Below the pieces are notes generated by a model. It made no database searches and had not been told where the DNA came from. It saw only the letters and a list, made by a program, of their open reading frames with translations. Positions 43,588-52,538 of a DNA stretch of 64,000 nucleotides are shown here, piece by piece. Both the position numbers and the translations under genes were made by a program. This DNA comes from Bacteroidaceae bacterium (GTDB lineage: Bacteria > Bacteroidota > Bacteroidia > Bacteroidales > Bacteroidaceae): NCBI GenBank assembly GCA_016286165.1, contig JAEESE010000001.1, positions 248,001 to 312,000 on the forward strand, written 5' to 3'. Numbering within the stretch: the stretch's first letter is position 1; each line of letters opens with the position of its first letter.

Positions 43588-43655
43588 AGCACGTGAGGAA
43601 AAAGAACCCCTCGGGGTTCAATTCCCGAAGGGTTCACGTTAGTGGAGCTGGAGGG
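43588..43655 (-). repeat. 68-bp direct repeat, copy 2, overlapping the tmRNA 3' end
   Basis: The native copy: 43643-43655 are the 3' end of tmRNA (acceptor strand and part of the T-arm), followed on the - strand by the terminator. Identical to copy 1, 165 bp away. Confidence 0.85.
43599..43619 (-). terminator. Terminator of tmRNA
   Basis: On the - strand GAACCCCGAGGGGTTC followed by TTTTT: a 7-bp stem with a tight loop, 23 nt after the tmRNA 3' end. An identical terminator follows 165 bp further on at 43434-43454. Confidence 0.8.
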
Positions 43656-44042
43656 AATTGAACCCTCGTCCAAACAGGGGATTCCAAAGCTTTCTACACG
43701 CTTATTCCAGACTAAGTTTTCGAGCAGAAGCAGGACCTGGACCACCTGCTAGTGCCTTATCCTCTAAAAAGCTTCACCTTTGGCGCGAGGCCACCGCGGG
43801 CTATCCCCGATTTTGCTGCACCACTTGACCAGAGCGCTTCGGGGCGATGGAGTCTCTGAGTGATGTCTCGTCGCAGCACCTTGTGCCGCGAAAAGCTGAT
43901 TTACTATACTTCAATCAAGCAGCGAGAGCGTAAGTGTTTTCGCCAGATAATTGTTGGAGACCATAGATTATGGAGAGCGATCAGCGACCCTCCGCGTGCT
44001 TACTTTAGACTCTCAGCCTGCTGTCAAATCCATGTCAGCCCC
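43643..44042 (-). ncRNA. ssrA: Transfer-messenger RNA (tmRNA)
   Basis: Rescues stalled ribosomes and tags the unfinished protein for proteolysis. The 5' end GGGGCTGACATGG (from 44042) pairs with the 3' CAGCTCC (43650-43644), with discriminator A at 43643. The T-arm is GAGGGTTCAATTCCCTC. The tag frame lies at 43944-43915 and reads GENTYALAA then TGA, with the typical ALAA end. CCA is not encoded. Length about 400 nt, normal for the phylum. A TAnnTTTG promoter and a terminator flank it. Confidence 0.93.
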
Positions 44043-44057
44043 AAGAGTTTTTCACTG

Positions 44058-44065
44058 CAAAGATA
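44058..44065 (-). promoter_or_regulatory. Promoter (-7 element) of tmRNA
   Basis: On the - strand TATCTTTG fits TAnnTTTG and ends 16 nt before the tmRNA 5' end. The -33 element is not clear. The rest of 44066-44177 is AT-rich and may hold the promoter of the polysaccharide locus: a weak TAAAATTG lies near 44144. Confidence 0.5.
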
Positions 44066-44177
44066 CGATGTTAAATGGAAAGTTTAACGAAGAACGATGA
44101 AAGATTGCATCTTTTTCGTATTTTTTTGCTGTTTCGGGCAATAAAATTGCAAAAATTAAGTTTATATAAATATAAAC

Positions 44178-44846
44178 ATGAACCTTATCCATGCGAAAGC
44201 ATCACAATATATGGTAAAACAAGCCACTCTGGACATTACAATATCCGACGGCATGAACTCCTTTGAGCGGGCTGTAAAACGAGTCTTCGACTTTACGCTG
44301 GCTGTTATAGGGGTCGTTGTGTTGTCGCCTGTTTTTCTGATTATATATGTCTGTCTTAAAAGTCAGGGCGATGGTCCGGCACTCTTTCGCCAGGAGCGAA
44401 TAGGCTACCGGGGCAGGCCTTTCATGATTTACAAGTTCAGGACAATGGTCGTGGATTCGGAATGTAATGGCACGCCACAGTTGGAGCAGAAGGAGGATAA
44501 TCGCCTCACACCTGTCGGAAGGTTCTTGCGCGAGCATCATCTCGACGAACTGCCACAACTGTTCAATATTATTCGTGGCGAGATGAGTTTTGTAGGGCCA
44601 AGGCCTGAACGCAAGTATTTCATAGACAAGATTATGGAGCTGAATAGCGATTATGAGTATATCTATCTCATGCGCCCCGGCTCTACGTCAGCAGCAACTC
44701 TCTACAATGGCTACACCGACACCATGGAGAAGATGCTGATACGCTTGCAGATGGATTTGGATTATTACCAGAAACGGTCTTTGTGGACGGACGTAAAGAT
44801 ATTGTTCGTCACCGCTAAATTTATTCTTTTCGGAAAAAAATTCTAA
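44178..44846 (+). CDS. Initiating sugar transferase (PF02397, WcaJ/PglC-like)
   Basis: 222 aa. Transfers a sugar-1-phosphate from a UDP-sugar to undecaprenyl phosphate, starting exopolysaccharide repeat-unit synthesis. There is one hydrophobic segment (about residues 37-60) then the catalytic domain: QERIGYRGRPFMIYKFRTM, LREHHLDELPQLFNI with the family DE pair, and MSFVGPRPERKYF. Short form without the large N-terminal membrane domain of WcaJ. Starts at 44178, 44211 and 44253 are all possible. It begins the polysaccharide locus and is followed 9 bp later by the export gene. A second initiating enzyme (WecA type) closes the locus. Confidence 0.88.
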   Translation: MNLIHAKASQYMVKQATLDITISDGMNSFERAVKRVFDFTLAVIGVVVLSPVFLIIYVCLKSQGDGPALFRQERIGYRGRPFMIYKFRTMVVDSECNGTPQLEQKEDNRLTPVGRFLREHHLDELPQLFNIIRGEMSFVGPRPERKYFIDKIMELNSDYEYIYLMRPGSTSAATLYNGYTDTMEKMLIRLQMDLDYYQKRSLWTDVKILFVTAKFILFGKKF

Positions 44847-44855
44847 ACATAAGAG

Positions 44856-47402
44856 ATGAAAAAGTTCATTGCCTTAAGCATCTGCTTGTGGTGCGCTTTC
44901 CTTACGGGCGCGCACGCACAATCAATGTCCGACAACCAGCTGGTGCAGTATATCCTTCAGGAAAAGGAGAAAGGCACAGACCAGCAAGTAATTATCAAGA
45001 ACGTGCTTCAGCGCGGCGTCACAACCGAACAACTGCGCCGAGTGCGCAAGAAGGTTGAAGCCGAGCAAAAGCAGCTCGGTGCTGTAGACCTCACCGGCAA
45101 GACCAACCAGAAGACTAATCGCCTGCGCACTCAGAGGGATATCGACCGCGACGAGCGTCAGAAACAAAACGGTTTCATGATACGTTCACAACGCGAGACC
45201 GATGACTGGCGCTATATGAACCGCGACCAGCGCATGGAAGAGATTGAGGGGGAAAGCGAGTATTTCGACCTCGACTCTCTGGACTACTACAGCAGTCAGA
45301 TTCCCAAAGATCAGCAAGTATTCGGACGTAATATCTTCAATCAGAAGAACCTCTCGTTTGAGCCAAACATGAATATGGCAACACCCGCAAATTATCGTCT
45401 GGGAGCAGGTGACGCAGTTATCATTGATGTTTGGGGGGCTTCGCAGGAAACGTTTTCGGAAACTATCTCCCCCGACGGCACAGTGACCATCGAGGGCGTA
45501 GGACCTATTAAGTTGGCCGGTCTTTCCGTAAGTGAAGCCACAAACCGCCTGCGTAGTCGCCTTGGACAATACTACAGCGACTGCAGCGTCAGCCTCAGCG
45601 TAGGTGAGACGCGCTCAATCATCGTGCAGGTGATGGGCGAAGTGGTTATGCCCGGCAGCTATACCCTAAGCAGCCTGGCTTCTGCCTTCAATGCCCTTTA
45701 CGCCGCGGGAGGTATCAGCGAAGTAGGTACACTGCGCGACATCAAGGTGTATCGTGGCGGTCGTGTCATATCAACCATCGACGTTTACGACTATCTCATC
45801 CACGGCAACTCACGCGGAGATGTGCGACTACAGGACAACGATGTCATCATCGTTGGTCCTTACGACTGCCTCGTAGAGGTGCGCGGTAAGGTGAAACGTC
45901 CGATGTTCTACGAGATGAAGTCGACAGAGAGCGTGCAGCGACTGCTTGAATACTCAGGCGGTTTCACCGGCGATGCTTTCACTAAGAGCGTTCGACTCAT
46001 CCGAAAGAAAGGCGAGGAATACTCAATCCACAACATCGAAGAGTTCGACATGAATGGTTTCACGCTTGCCGACGGCGACTCTTTGTTCGTAGACAGCGTC
46101 ATTCCACGCTTCCGTAATATGGTTGAGGTGCGCGGAGCTGTGATGCACCCAGGACAGTTCCAGATGGACGGAGGCATACAGACAGTGCGTGATCTGTTGA
46201 AGGCTGCCGGCGGACTGCGTGAGGATGCTTTCACCGAACGCGCTGTTATGCATCGCGAGAAAGAAGACCTCACGCTTGAGAACGTGCCAATAGACATCCT
46301 CGGCATTACCGAAGGCAATTCCTCCGACGTAGTACTCCGCCGCAACGATGTCCTGTTTATACCGTCGAAGGTAGATATGGCAGGCGAACAGACACTCCGT
46401 ATCAACGGTGAGGTCAACTTCCCAGGTTACTATAAATATGCCGACAACACCACCATCAAGGACCTCATCCTTCAGGCTGGCGGTCTTACCCGAGCAGCTT
46501 CTACAGCGAAGATTGACGTATTCCGCCGGAAATATGTTCCTGATGCAGACCAGACTTCTATGGACCTGGCAGAGATATTCTCCTTCAACTTAGCCAACGG
46601 CTTCATCATCGAGGACACAGCTTTCGTGCTTCAGCCTTACGATGAGGTTCAGGTTCGTAAGAGTCCGACCTATGCAGAGCAGCAGAACGTCCGAATCTCA
46701 GGAGCCGTCAACTTCGAAGGTGAATACGCCATGACGAGCCGTGAGTTCCGCATCTCCGACCTCGTGAAGGTAGCCGGAGGTCTTTCAAGTGTAGGTTATG
46801 CCAAGGGTGCACGCCTCATCCGACAGATGACACCTGAAGAACGCGAGCAGCGACAGTCTGCACTTCGTGCCTCACAGATAGCGCTTTACGAGCAAGCCCT
46901 TGATTCAGATAAGAACTTCGATATGGCACGTGCAGACTCACTTCTGGATATGAAGATGAACCTCGGTAATGTCTATAACGTGGCCATTAACCTCGAGGAG
47001 GCTATCAAGAACCCGGGCTCCATCAATGATGTAGTACTTCGTGCTAATGACCAGCTGGTCGTGCCACAGCTTTCCAACACAGTGAAGATTTCAGGCGAGG
47101 TTATGTACCCCATCTCGGTTGGATACAAGAAGGGTGCAGGCCTAGGCTACTATATCAACCAGGCTGGTGGCTACGGCAACCGTGCCGGCAAGAAGCAGAC
47201 CTACGCCATCTATATGAACGGTTCTGTGGATAAACTCGGTCGGCATGCTTCAGGCAAACTAATAGAGCCAGGAACGGAGATTGTAGTGCCGACGAAGAAG
47301 AAGAAAGAAGGTATGTCCACGGCTGAAATCACCGTCCTCGGTACCTCTGCTGCCTCGTTGACCACCATGGTTGTGGCCCTTATCAACCTGTTAAAGAAAT
47401 AA
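44856..47402 (+). CDS. Wza-like polysaccharide export protein with multiple SLBB domains
   Basis: 848 aa with a signal peptide (MKKFIALSICLWCAFLTGAH). A charged helical region precedes the Poly_export domain (about 175-265, YRLGAGDAVIIDVWGA). At least five SLBB beta-grasp domains follow (for example VQVMGEVVMPGSYTL, VRGAVMHPGQFQM, INGEVNFPGYYKY, ISGAVNFEGEYAM, ISGEVMYPISVGY). The C-terminus has a hydrophobic segment (about 825-845). It should form the outer-membrane channel through which the polymer leaves. Much longer than E. coli Wza (about 380 aa) but normal for Bacteroidota, where extra SLBB repeats extend the periplasmic part. Confidence 0.9.
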   Translation: MKKFIALSICLWCAFLTGAHAQSMSDNQLVQYILQEKEKGTDQQVIIKNVLQRGVTTEQLRRVRKKVEAEQKQLGAVDLTGKTNQKTNRLRTQRDIDRDERQKQNGFMIRSQRETDDWRYMNRDQRMEEIEGESEYFDLDSLDYYSSQIPKDQQVFGRNIFNQKNLSFEPNMNMATPANYRLGAGDAVIIDVWGASQETFSETISPDGTVTIEGVGPIKLAGLSVSEATNRLRSRLGQYYSDCSVSLSVGETRSIIVQVMGEVVMPGSYTLSSLASAFNALYAAGGISEVGTLRDIKVYRGGRVISTIDVYDYLIHGNSRGDVRLQDNDVIIVGPYDCLVEVRGKVKRPMFYEMKSTESVQRLLEYSGGFTGDAFTKSVRLIRKKGEEYSIHNIEEFDMNGFTLADGDSLFVDSVIPRFRNMVEVRGAVMHPGQFQMDGGIQTVRDLLKAAGGLREDAFTERAVMHREKEDLTLENVPIDILGITEGNSSDVVLRRNDVLFIPSKVDMAGEQTLRINGEVNFPGYYKYADNTTIKDLILQAGGLTRAASTAKIDVFRRKYVPDADQTSMDLAEIFSFNLANGFIIEDTAFVLQPYDEVQVRKSPTYAEQQNVRISGAVNFEGEYAMTSREFRISDLVKVAGGLSSVGYAKGARLIRQMTPEEREQRQSALRASQIALYEQALDSDKNFDMARADSLLDMKMNLGNVYNVAINLEEAIKNPGSINDVVLRANDQLVVPQLSNTVKISGEVMYPISVGYKKGAGLGYYINQAGGYGNRAGKKQTYAIYMNGSVDKLGRHASGKLIEPGTEIVVPTKKKKEGMSTAEITVLGTSAASLTTMVVALINLLKK

Positions 47403-47408
47403 GCTGTT

Positions 47409-48494
47409 ATGGAAGAGAAGAAGAATAGTTTGGTCATAGACCTTCGCGATGTTGCTAGGCAAATCTGGAATAAGAAGTCGCTTTTCATAAAAGTCTGGCT
47501 TGTAACTTTCGTGTTGGCTTGTGCTTGGATCCTTCCCATACCTAGGACATATACGGCTAATCTGTCACTTGCTCCCGAGATAAATAATCAATCCACAGGT
47601 GGCTCGTTGGGATCCATAGCTGCTACTTTCGGAATAAACGTAGGCGGAATAACAGGAAGTGATGCCTTCTATCCGACCTTATATCCAGACCTGGTCAGTT
47701 CCAATGATTTCCTTGTCAACCTTTTCGATGTCAAAGTCAGGACCATTGATGGAGAGACGTCCACAACCTATGGAGATTATCTTGCCCATTATCAGAAAGG
47801 CACTTTTTATATGGTTCCTGTTTATTGGACCATGAAGCAGATTAAGAAGTTGATGCCTAAGGAAAGCGCCGTAGATCAAGGCTCAGCTGAATCAAAAAAA
47901 CTTAATCCCTTTTTCCTGACAGAACAAGAGAATGATATTATCAACAAAATGAGAGGTCTTATAACCTGCTCGACAGATCGAAAAACAGACGTCATCACTA
48001 TTACGGTTCAAGACCAAGACCCGCTCATTGCTGCCACTATAGCGGATTCAGTAAGGCTTCGTCTTCAAAACTTCATCATTGACTATAGGACCACTAAGGC
48101 ACGAAATGATGAGAAGTATTATTCCAATCTCGTAGAGGAATCGCGACAGGAATATGAAAAAGCTGTAGCTAAATACGGACGTTTTTGTGACACGCATCGG
48201 GATGTGATTCTGCAAAGTATGCAGTCTGAGCGCGATCAATTGGAGAACGATATGCAGATGAAGTATAATACTTATAATGTTATGAGTACACAACTCGAGG
48301 CTGCTAAGGCCAAGGTTCAGGAGCGCACTCCAGCTTTCACCATGCTTCAAGGTCCCACTGTACCCCTTAAGGCTTCAAGCCCAAAGCGAATGTTTTTTGT
48401 TGCTGTAATGCTCTTCCTGGCCACATGTGTAACAATACTGTATATTTTTAAAAAGGAAATAGAAGGCGCACTTATACGTCAAAAAGATTCTTAA
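47409..48494 (+). CDS. Wzz-like chain-length determinant protein
   Basis: 361 aa, 6 bp after the export gene. Two transmembrane helices (about 28-46 and 333-350) flank a periplasmic domain with a coiled-coil stretch (about 235-300). The start (SLVIDLRDVARQIWNKK) and end (SPKRMFFVAVMLFLAT) have the usual Wzz form, the second with the Pro-rich element. There is no cytoplasmic tyrosine-kinase domain, so this is Wzz rather than a full Wzc. It sets polymer length together with the Wzy-like protein and contacts the export protein. Confidence 0.88.
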   Translation: MEEKKNSLVIDLRDVARQIWNKKSLFIKVWLVTFVLACAWILPIPRTYTANLSLAPEINNQSTGGSLGSIAATFGINVGGITGSDAFYPTLYPDLVSSNDFLVNLFDVKVRTIDGETSTTYGDYLAHYQKGTFYMVPVYWTMKQIKKLMPKESAVDQGSAESKKLNPFFLTEQENDIINKMRGLITCSTDRKTDVITITVQDQDPLIAATIADSVRLRLQNFIIDYRTTKARNDEKYYSNLVEESRQEYEKAVAKYGRFCDTHRDVILQSMQSERDQLENDMQMKYNTYNVMSTQLEAAKAKVQERTPAFTMLQGPTVPLKASSPKRMFFVAVMLFLATCVTILYIFKKEIEGALIRQKDS

Positions 48495-48495
48495 G

Positions 48496-49779
48496 ATGGA
48501 ATTGAGTTCTATAAAAATATGTGTTATAGGGTTGGGGTATGTTGGCTTGCCGCTTGCCCGCCTATTCTCAACAAAGTATCCAACCATTGGGTTTGATTTG
48601 AATCAGCAACGCATTGACAGGCTAATGGCTGGTTTCGATGAAACAAAGGAGGTCGATGACAAACTACTTAGAGAAGCCATTCAACAGAACGGCTTCAGGT
48701 GCACGTCCTCTATCGGGGATATTAGGGATTGCAATTTCTATGTTGTTGCCGTACCCACCCCGGTTGATGATAACAATCGCCCTGATTTACGACCTTTGCA
48801 AGGAGCCAGTGATACCGTGGGAAAAGTCATATCAAAAGGGGATATCGTAGTGTATGAAAGTACGGTCTATCCTGGTGTCACAGAGGAAGAATGTATTCCC
48901 GTAGTGGAGCGCGTCAGCGGCTTGAAGTATAATACTGATTTTTATGCCGGATACTCGCCGGAGCGTATTAATCCAGGCGACAAGTTGCATACTGTTGAGA
49001 AGATTCGTAAGGTGACATCTGGAAGTACACCTGAGATAGCAGATATTGTGGATAAGGTGTATAATTCGGTACTGGTCAACGGAACTCATAAAGCGCCAAG
49101 TATTAAAGTGGCAGAAGCTTCGAAGATAATAGAGAATTCCCAACGTGATGTTAATATAGCCTTTATGAACGAGCTGGCCAAGATATTTAATGCTATGGGC
49201 ATTGATACCCATGATGTCATTGAGGCCGCTTCGTCAAAATGGAATTTCATCAAACTGTCGCCGGGTCTGGTAGGAGGCCACTGTATATCTGTTGACCCAT
49301 ATTACCTTATTCAGAAAGCACAGGTCTATGGCGTTTTGCCACGAGTGATGTACAATGCCCGTCGCCTGAATGATGGAATGGGCGATTATGTTGCAAATCA
49401 GGTCATCAAGCTAATGAATAAGCAAGGGGTTCTTGTCAAGGATTCCAACATTCTGATTCTTGGCGTAACGTTTAAGGAAAACTGCCCTGACATACGCAAC
49501 ACTAAGGTAATAGACATTTATAACACACTGAGTGAATACACTCATAATATTACTGTCCTTGACCCCTGGGCTAATCCCATCGCAGTTGAACGTGAATATG
49601 GTGTTCACATTTATCAATCACTAAAAGATATACAACAAAAACGTTATGATGCCATTATTCTGGCGGTAGCGCATTCGGACTTCCTAACGTTGCAAGTCAG
49701 GGACTTGCTGACCGAAAACGGAGTAGTATACGATGTGAAAGGCGTATTAAATAGGGAATATGTAGATGGACGCTTATAA
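48496..49779 (+). CDS. UDP-N-acetylhexosamine 6-dehydrogenase (TviB/WbpA-like)
   Basis: 427 aa. Oxidises C6 of a UDP-HexNAc to the uronic acid in two NAD-dependent steps. NAD-binding CVIGLGYVGLPLARLF at the N-terminus, the VPTPVDD motif (about residue 86), ESTVYPGVTEEE, the central EASKIIENSQRDVNIA helix and the catalytic Cys in GGHCISVDPYYL (about residue 260). The sequence type is that of UDP-GlcNAc/GalNAc dehydrogenases rather than UDP-Glc. With WecB in the locus, UDP-ManNAcA is another possible product. It begins 1 bp after wzz and overlaps the flippase gene by 14 bp, so the three are translationally linked. Confidence 0.9.
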   Translation: MELSSIKICVIGLGYVGLPLARLFSTKYPTIGFDLNQQRIDRLMAGFDETKEVDDKLLREAIQQNGFRCTSSIGDIRDCNFYVVAVPTPVDDNNRPDLRPLQGASDTVGKVISKGDIVVYESTVYPGVTEEECIPVVERVSGLKYNTDFYAGYSPERINPGDKLHTVEKIRKVTSGSTPEIADIVDKVYNSVLVNGTHKAPSIKVAEASKIIENSQRDVNIAFMNELAKIFNAMGIDTHDVIEAASSKWNFIKLSPGLVGGHCISVDPYYLIQKAQVYGVLPRVMYNARRLNDGMGDYVANQVIKLMNKQGVLVKDSNILILGVTFKENCPDIRNTKVIDIYNTLSEYTHNITVLDPWANPIAVEREYGVHIYQSLKDIQQKRYDAIILAVAHSDFLTLQVRDLLTENGVVYDVKGVLNREYVDGRL

Positions 49780-51298
49780 ACGAGTCTTCATAAATACGGT
49801 TGCTCAATACGGGAAATCCGTGATTAATGTGTGCCTGTCACTTTATTCGGCACGCATAATCTTGGATGCTCTTGGGAAATCGGATTATGGTCTCTATGTT
49901 CTCGTCGGAGGTGTGGTAGCAATGCTGGGGTTTGTTACAAATGCCTTGGTAATTACGACTCAACGCTTTATTTCCTTTTACCATGGTAAGGGTGATTGGA
50001 ATATTGTTAGTAAGACATTTTCCAATAGCCTGTTTCTCCATGTCGTTATTGCCATTGTTCTGTCAATGTTGCTGGCATTGTTCAGCCATCTGGTAGTCTA
50101 TTCCTGGCTTGAGGTTGATGCAGGGCGCTTAGCGTCGGCTATGATGGTGTATTGGGCAACAATAGTCATCTTGTTCATTACCATTTTGCTATCCCCTTTT
50201 AAGGCTGTTTTGATAGCCCGTGAGAATATTGTTTATATATCAATTATAGAGGTTCTCGATGGCGTTTTAAAGTTGGCAGTTGCTTTCTTACTTCTTCGTG
50301 TAGATATTGACAAACTGCAGTTGTATGCTTGGTTGATGGCTGCTATTCAACTATTCAACCTGTTAGCTTTTTCCATTTATGGCTGTTGTAAGTTCGCTGA
50401 ATGCAGTTGGTTGATTCGTCCTCGCGATATTTCATCAGATTGGCTCAGACGTATCATGGGCTTCGCAGGGTGGACGACATACAGTATGGGCGCCGTTGTT
50501 GCTCGCAACCAAGGTATTGCCATCATGTTAAACCACTTCCTGAAGCAGACGGTTATTAATGCAGCCTATGGTATTGCTTTTCAGGTTTATGGCGCCTTGT
50601 CCTTTATTTCAAGCTCGATCCTTAACGCCATGAATCCTCGTATCATGAAAGCAGAAGGTATGGGCGACCGCAAGCGCATGCTCCATCTTGCAGCCCTGGA
50701 GAGCAAATACAGTTCACTGATGCTGTTGTTGATACTTGTTCCATTAATCTTTGAGATGCCGTCGATTCTAAATTGGTGGCTAAAGGAAGTGCCAGAGAAC
50801 ACTGTGATGTTCTCAAGAGTGGTGCTCATTGCCTTTTTCTTTGACCAGATTACTTATGGGCTTAATACCGCCAATCAAGCCACGGGAAATGTTAAACCAT
50901 ATGTTCTATTGATATATACCCCCAAACTACTTATCTTAATTCCGGTTTATATTTTGCTGGCATTAGGCCGTCTTCCAGGCGATGTTATGCTTTGTTACAT
51001 TATTATAGAAATACTTTGCTCATTCCTGAGATTGCCATACATGAAGTTCAAGGTCGGATTGAATGTCCGCGAATTTCTAGTCACGGCGGTTGTACCTCTG
51101 TTGCCAGTGCTTGTGAGTCAATTTATAGTCTGTTATCTCCTCACTTTACAACCATTCAACCATAGTTTCCTCATGACCATAATTCTACCTGTAGGTGTAG
51201 GCGCGCTTTTGGCATGGTTGTTTGCTCTGAATCATCAGGAGAGGGCACTCTTGCTGTCGTTTATTAAACACAAAGGAGCACGTGAATACAAAAATTGA
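49766..51298 (+). CDS. Wzx-like flippase (polysaccharide transport, MATE/MOP clan)
   Basis: 510 aa with about 12-14 hydrophobic helices along the whole length, starting RVFINTVAQYGKSVINVCLSLYS in two stretches, the usual MOP-clan opening. It moves the lipid-linked repeat unit across the inner membrane. It overlaps both neighbours (14 bp before, 17 bp after). The base composition is more AT-rich than the upstream genes, as is common for serotype-type genes gained by transfer. Confidence 0.87.
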   Translation: MDAYKRVFINTVAQYGKSVINVCLSLYSARIILDALGKSDYGLYVLVGGVVAMLGFVTNALVITTQRFISFYHGKGDWNIVSKTFSNSLFLHVVIAIVLSMLLALFSHLVVYSWLEVDAGRLASAMMVYWATIVILFITILLSPFKAVLIARENIVYISIIEVLDGVLKLAVAFLLLRVDIDKLQLYAWLMAAIQLFNLLAFSIYGCCKFAECSWLIRPRDISSDWLRRIMGFAGWTTYSMGAVVARNQGIAIMLNHFLKQTVINAAYGIAFQVYGALSFISSSILNAMNPRIMKAEGMGDRKRMLHLAALESKYSSLMLLLILVPLIFEMPSILNWWLKEVPENTVMFSRVVLIAFFFDQITYGLNTANQATGNVKPYVLLIYTPKLLILIPVYILLALGRLPGDVMLCYIIIEILCSFLRLPYMKFKVGLNVREFLVTAVVPLLPVLVSQFIVCYLLTLQPFNHSFLMTIILPVGVGALLAWLFALNHQERALLLSFIKHKGAREYKN

Positions 51299-52538
51299 CA
51301 TAAGTAAGTTATATCTTATAGACAAACAATGGTTAGCAAACCTTTGTTTGTTTTTGGGAACTTTCGTTGCCTATTTAGGATCTCTTCATCCTTGGTTCTT
51401 TTGGGTAATGGCGGAATGGTATATTCTTTTATCCCTGCTTTTTTTCTTCGCAAGTGTTCTGATTTCCAACACCCTGCCATCGTCTACATTTTTTGATAAG
51501 CCCAACCTACGGGCGATAATTCTTTTTACTATTCTTTCAGTATATATAAGCATCTCTTTCGACTCCAACTTATTCGGCTTCATCAACAAGCTCGCCAATG
51601 TACCTCTTATGTACATACTTATGAGCATTAAGCCCTCAGTGTTTTTGCGCATTATCGACAGAATTTGCTGGTGCATGGGCTTTTTTTTGTTGTTTTCAGC
51701 TATAGCATTCCTTTTATATTTATTTGGCATTAGTATTCCGCCGCGGCCTGCTGTCTTTGGCGATGGGGCCTACTCCTATGACAACTATCTCTTGTTTATG
51801 GTTGCTAACGATAGGGAATTTATGAATTTCATTCCTCGTTTCAGCTCCGTATTCCTTGAACCTGGACATCTGGGCACAGCAACGTCTCTATTGTTGATGA
51901 CGCAGTTTGGCAAATGGAAACGTTGGTACAATATTGTGCTGATCATTGTTTCCGCAATCACCTTCTCTCTGGCTGCTTATGCATTCCTTGTCGCTCTGAT
52001 TTTCTTAAATCTGTGGGTGCAACGAAAACATATTGTGGGTAAGGCGATTATCGTAGGTGCTCTTCTGGCTGGAGTCATAGGCGCCTCGTTTGTGTATAAC
52101 GATGGCGATAATATGATTCAAAACCTCATATTATTACGTCTTGAGGTTGACGACAAGACAGGTGATATAGTTGGCAATAACCGAGTGTCAGAAGACTTTT
52201 CAAACACGTTCGACAAGTTCTTCCATTCTTCAGACGTGGTATTCGGCAGTTCTATGCAGAATGCAACAGCAGGCGAAGGCAACTCTGGATATCGTGTGTA
52301 CATATACGAGCACGGTTTGGTGGGACTATTCCTGACATTAATTTTTTATCTTGCTATTTTCAAGGATTTCAGAGACTGGAGATGTTTGGTTTCCGTTGCT
52401 ATTATTTCCCTTATGAATTTCTGGGTAAGAGGGTATCCTTTGTGGTATAGTAATCTCATACCCGTAATGGCCTTAATCTTAGACGAAAGATTCATTAGCA
52501 ATATTGAAAATAGATTGCCTGGCGTTGAACGATTATGA
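51282..52538 (+). CDS. Putative O-antigen/exopolysaccharide polymerase (Wzy-like)
   Basis: 418 aa from a GTG start with a rare good Shine-Dalgarno (AAAGGAG at 51273-51279). About ten transmembrane helices and a large extracytoplasmic loop before the final helices (about 275-345), the Wzy_C/O-antigen ligase plan. A motif SSVFLEPGHLGTATSLLL near residue 190 resembles the conserved region of Bacteroidota polymerases. Sequence conservation in this family is low, so the call rests on topology and position between the flippase and a glycosyltransferase. Confidence 0.75.
   Translation: MNTKIDISKLYLIDKQWLANLCLFLGTFVAYLGSLHPWFFWVMAEWYILLSLLFFFASVLISNTLPSSTFFDKPNLRAIILFTILSVYISISFDSNLFGFINKLANVPLMYILMSIKPSVFLRIIDRICWCMGFFLLFSAIAFLLYLFGISIPPRPAVFGDGAYSYDNYLLFMVANDREFMNFIPRFSSVFLEPGHLGTATSLLLMTQFGKWKRWYNIVLIIVSAITFSLAAYAFLVALIFLNLWVQRKHIVGKAIIVGALLAGVIGASFVYNDGDNMIQNLILLRLEVDDKTGDIVGNNRVSEDFSNTFDKFFHSSDVVFGSSMQNATAGEGNSGYRVYIYEHGLVGLFLTLIFYLAIFKDFRDWRCLVSVAIISLMNFWVRGYPLWYSNLIPVMALILDERFISNIENRLPGVERL

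Noticed and set aside
43419..43661. 80-aa ORF across the tmRNA 3' duplication
   Set aside because: It runs through the terminator hairpins and the tmRNA end and repeats itself only because the DNA is duplicated.
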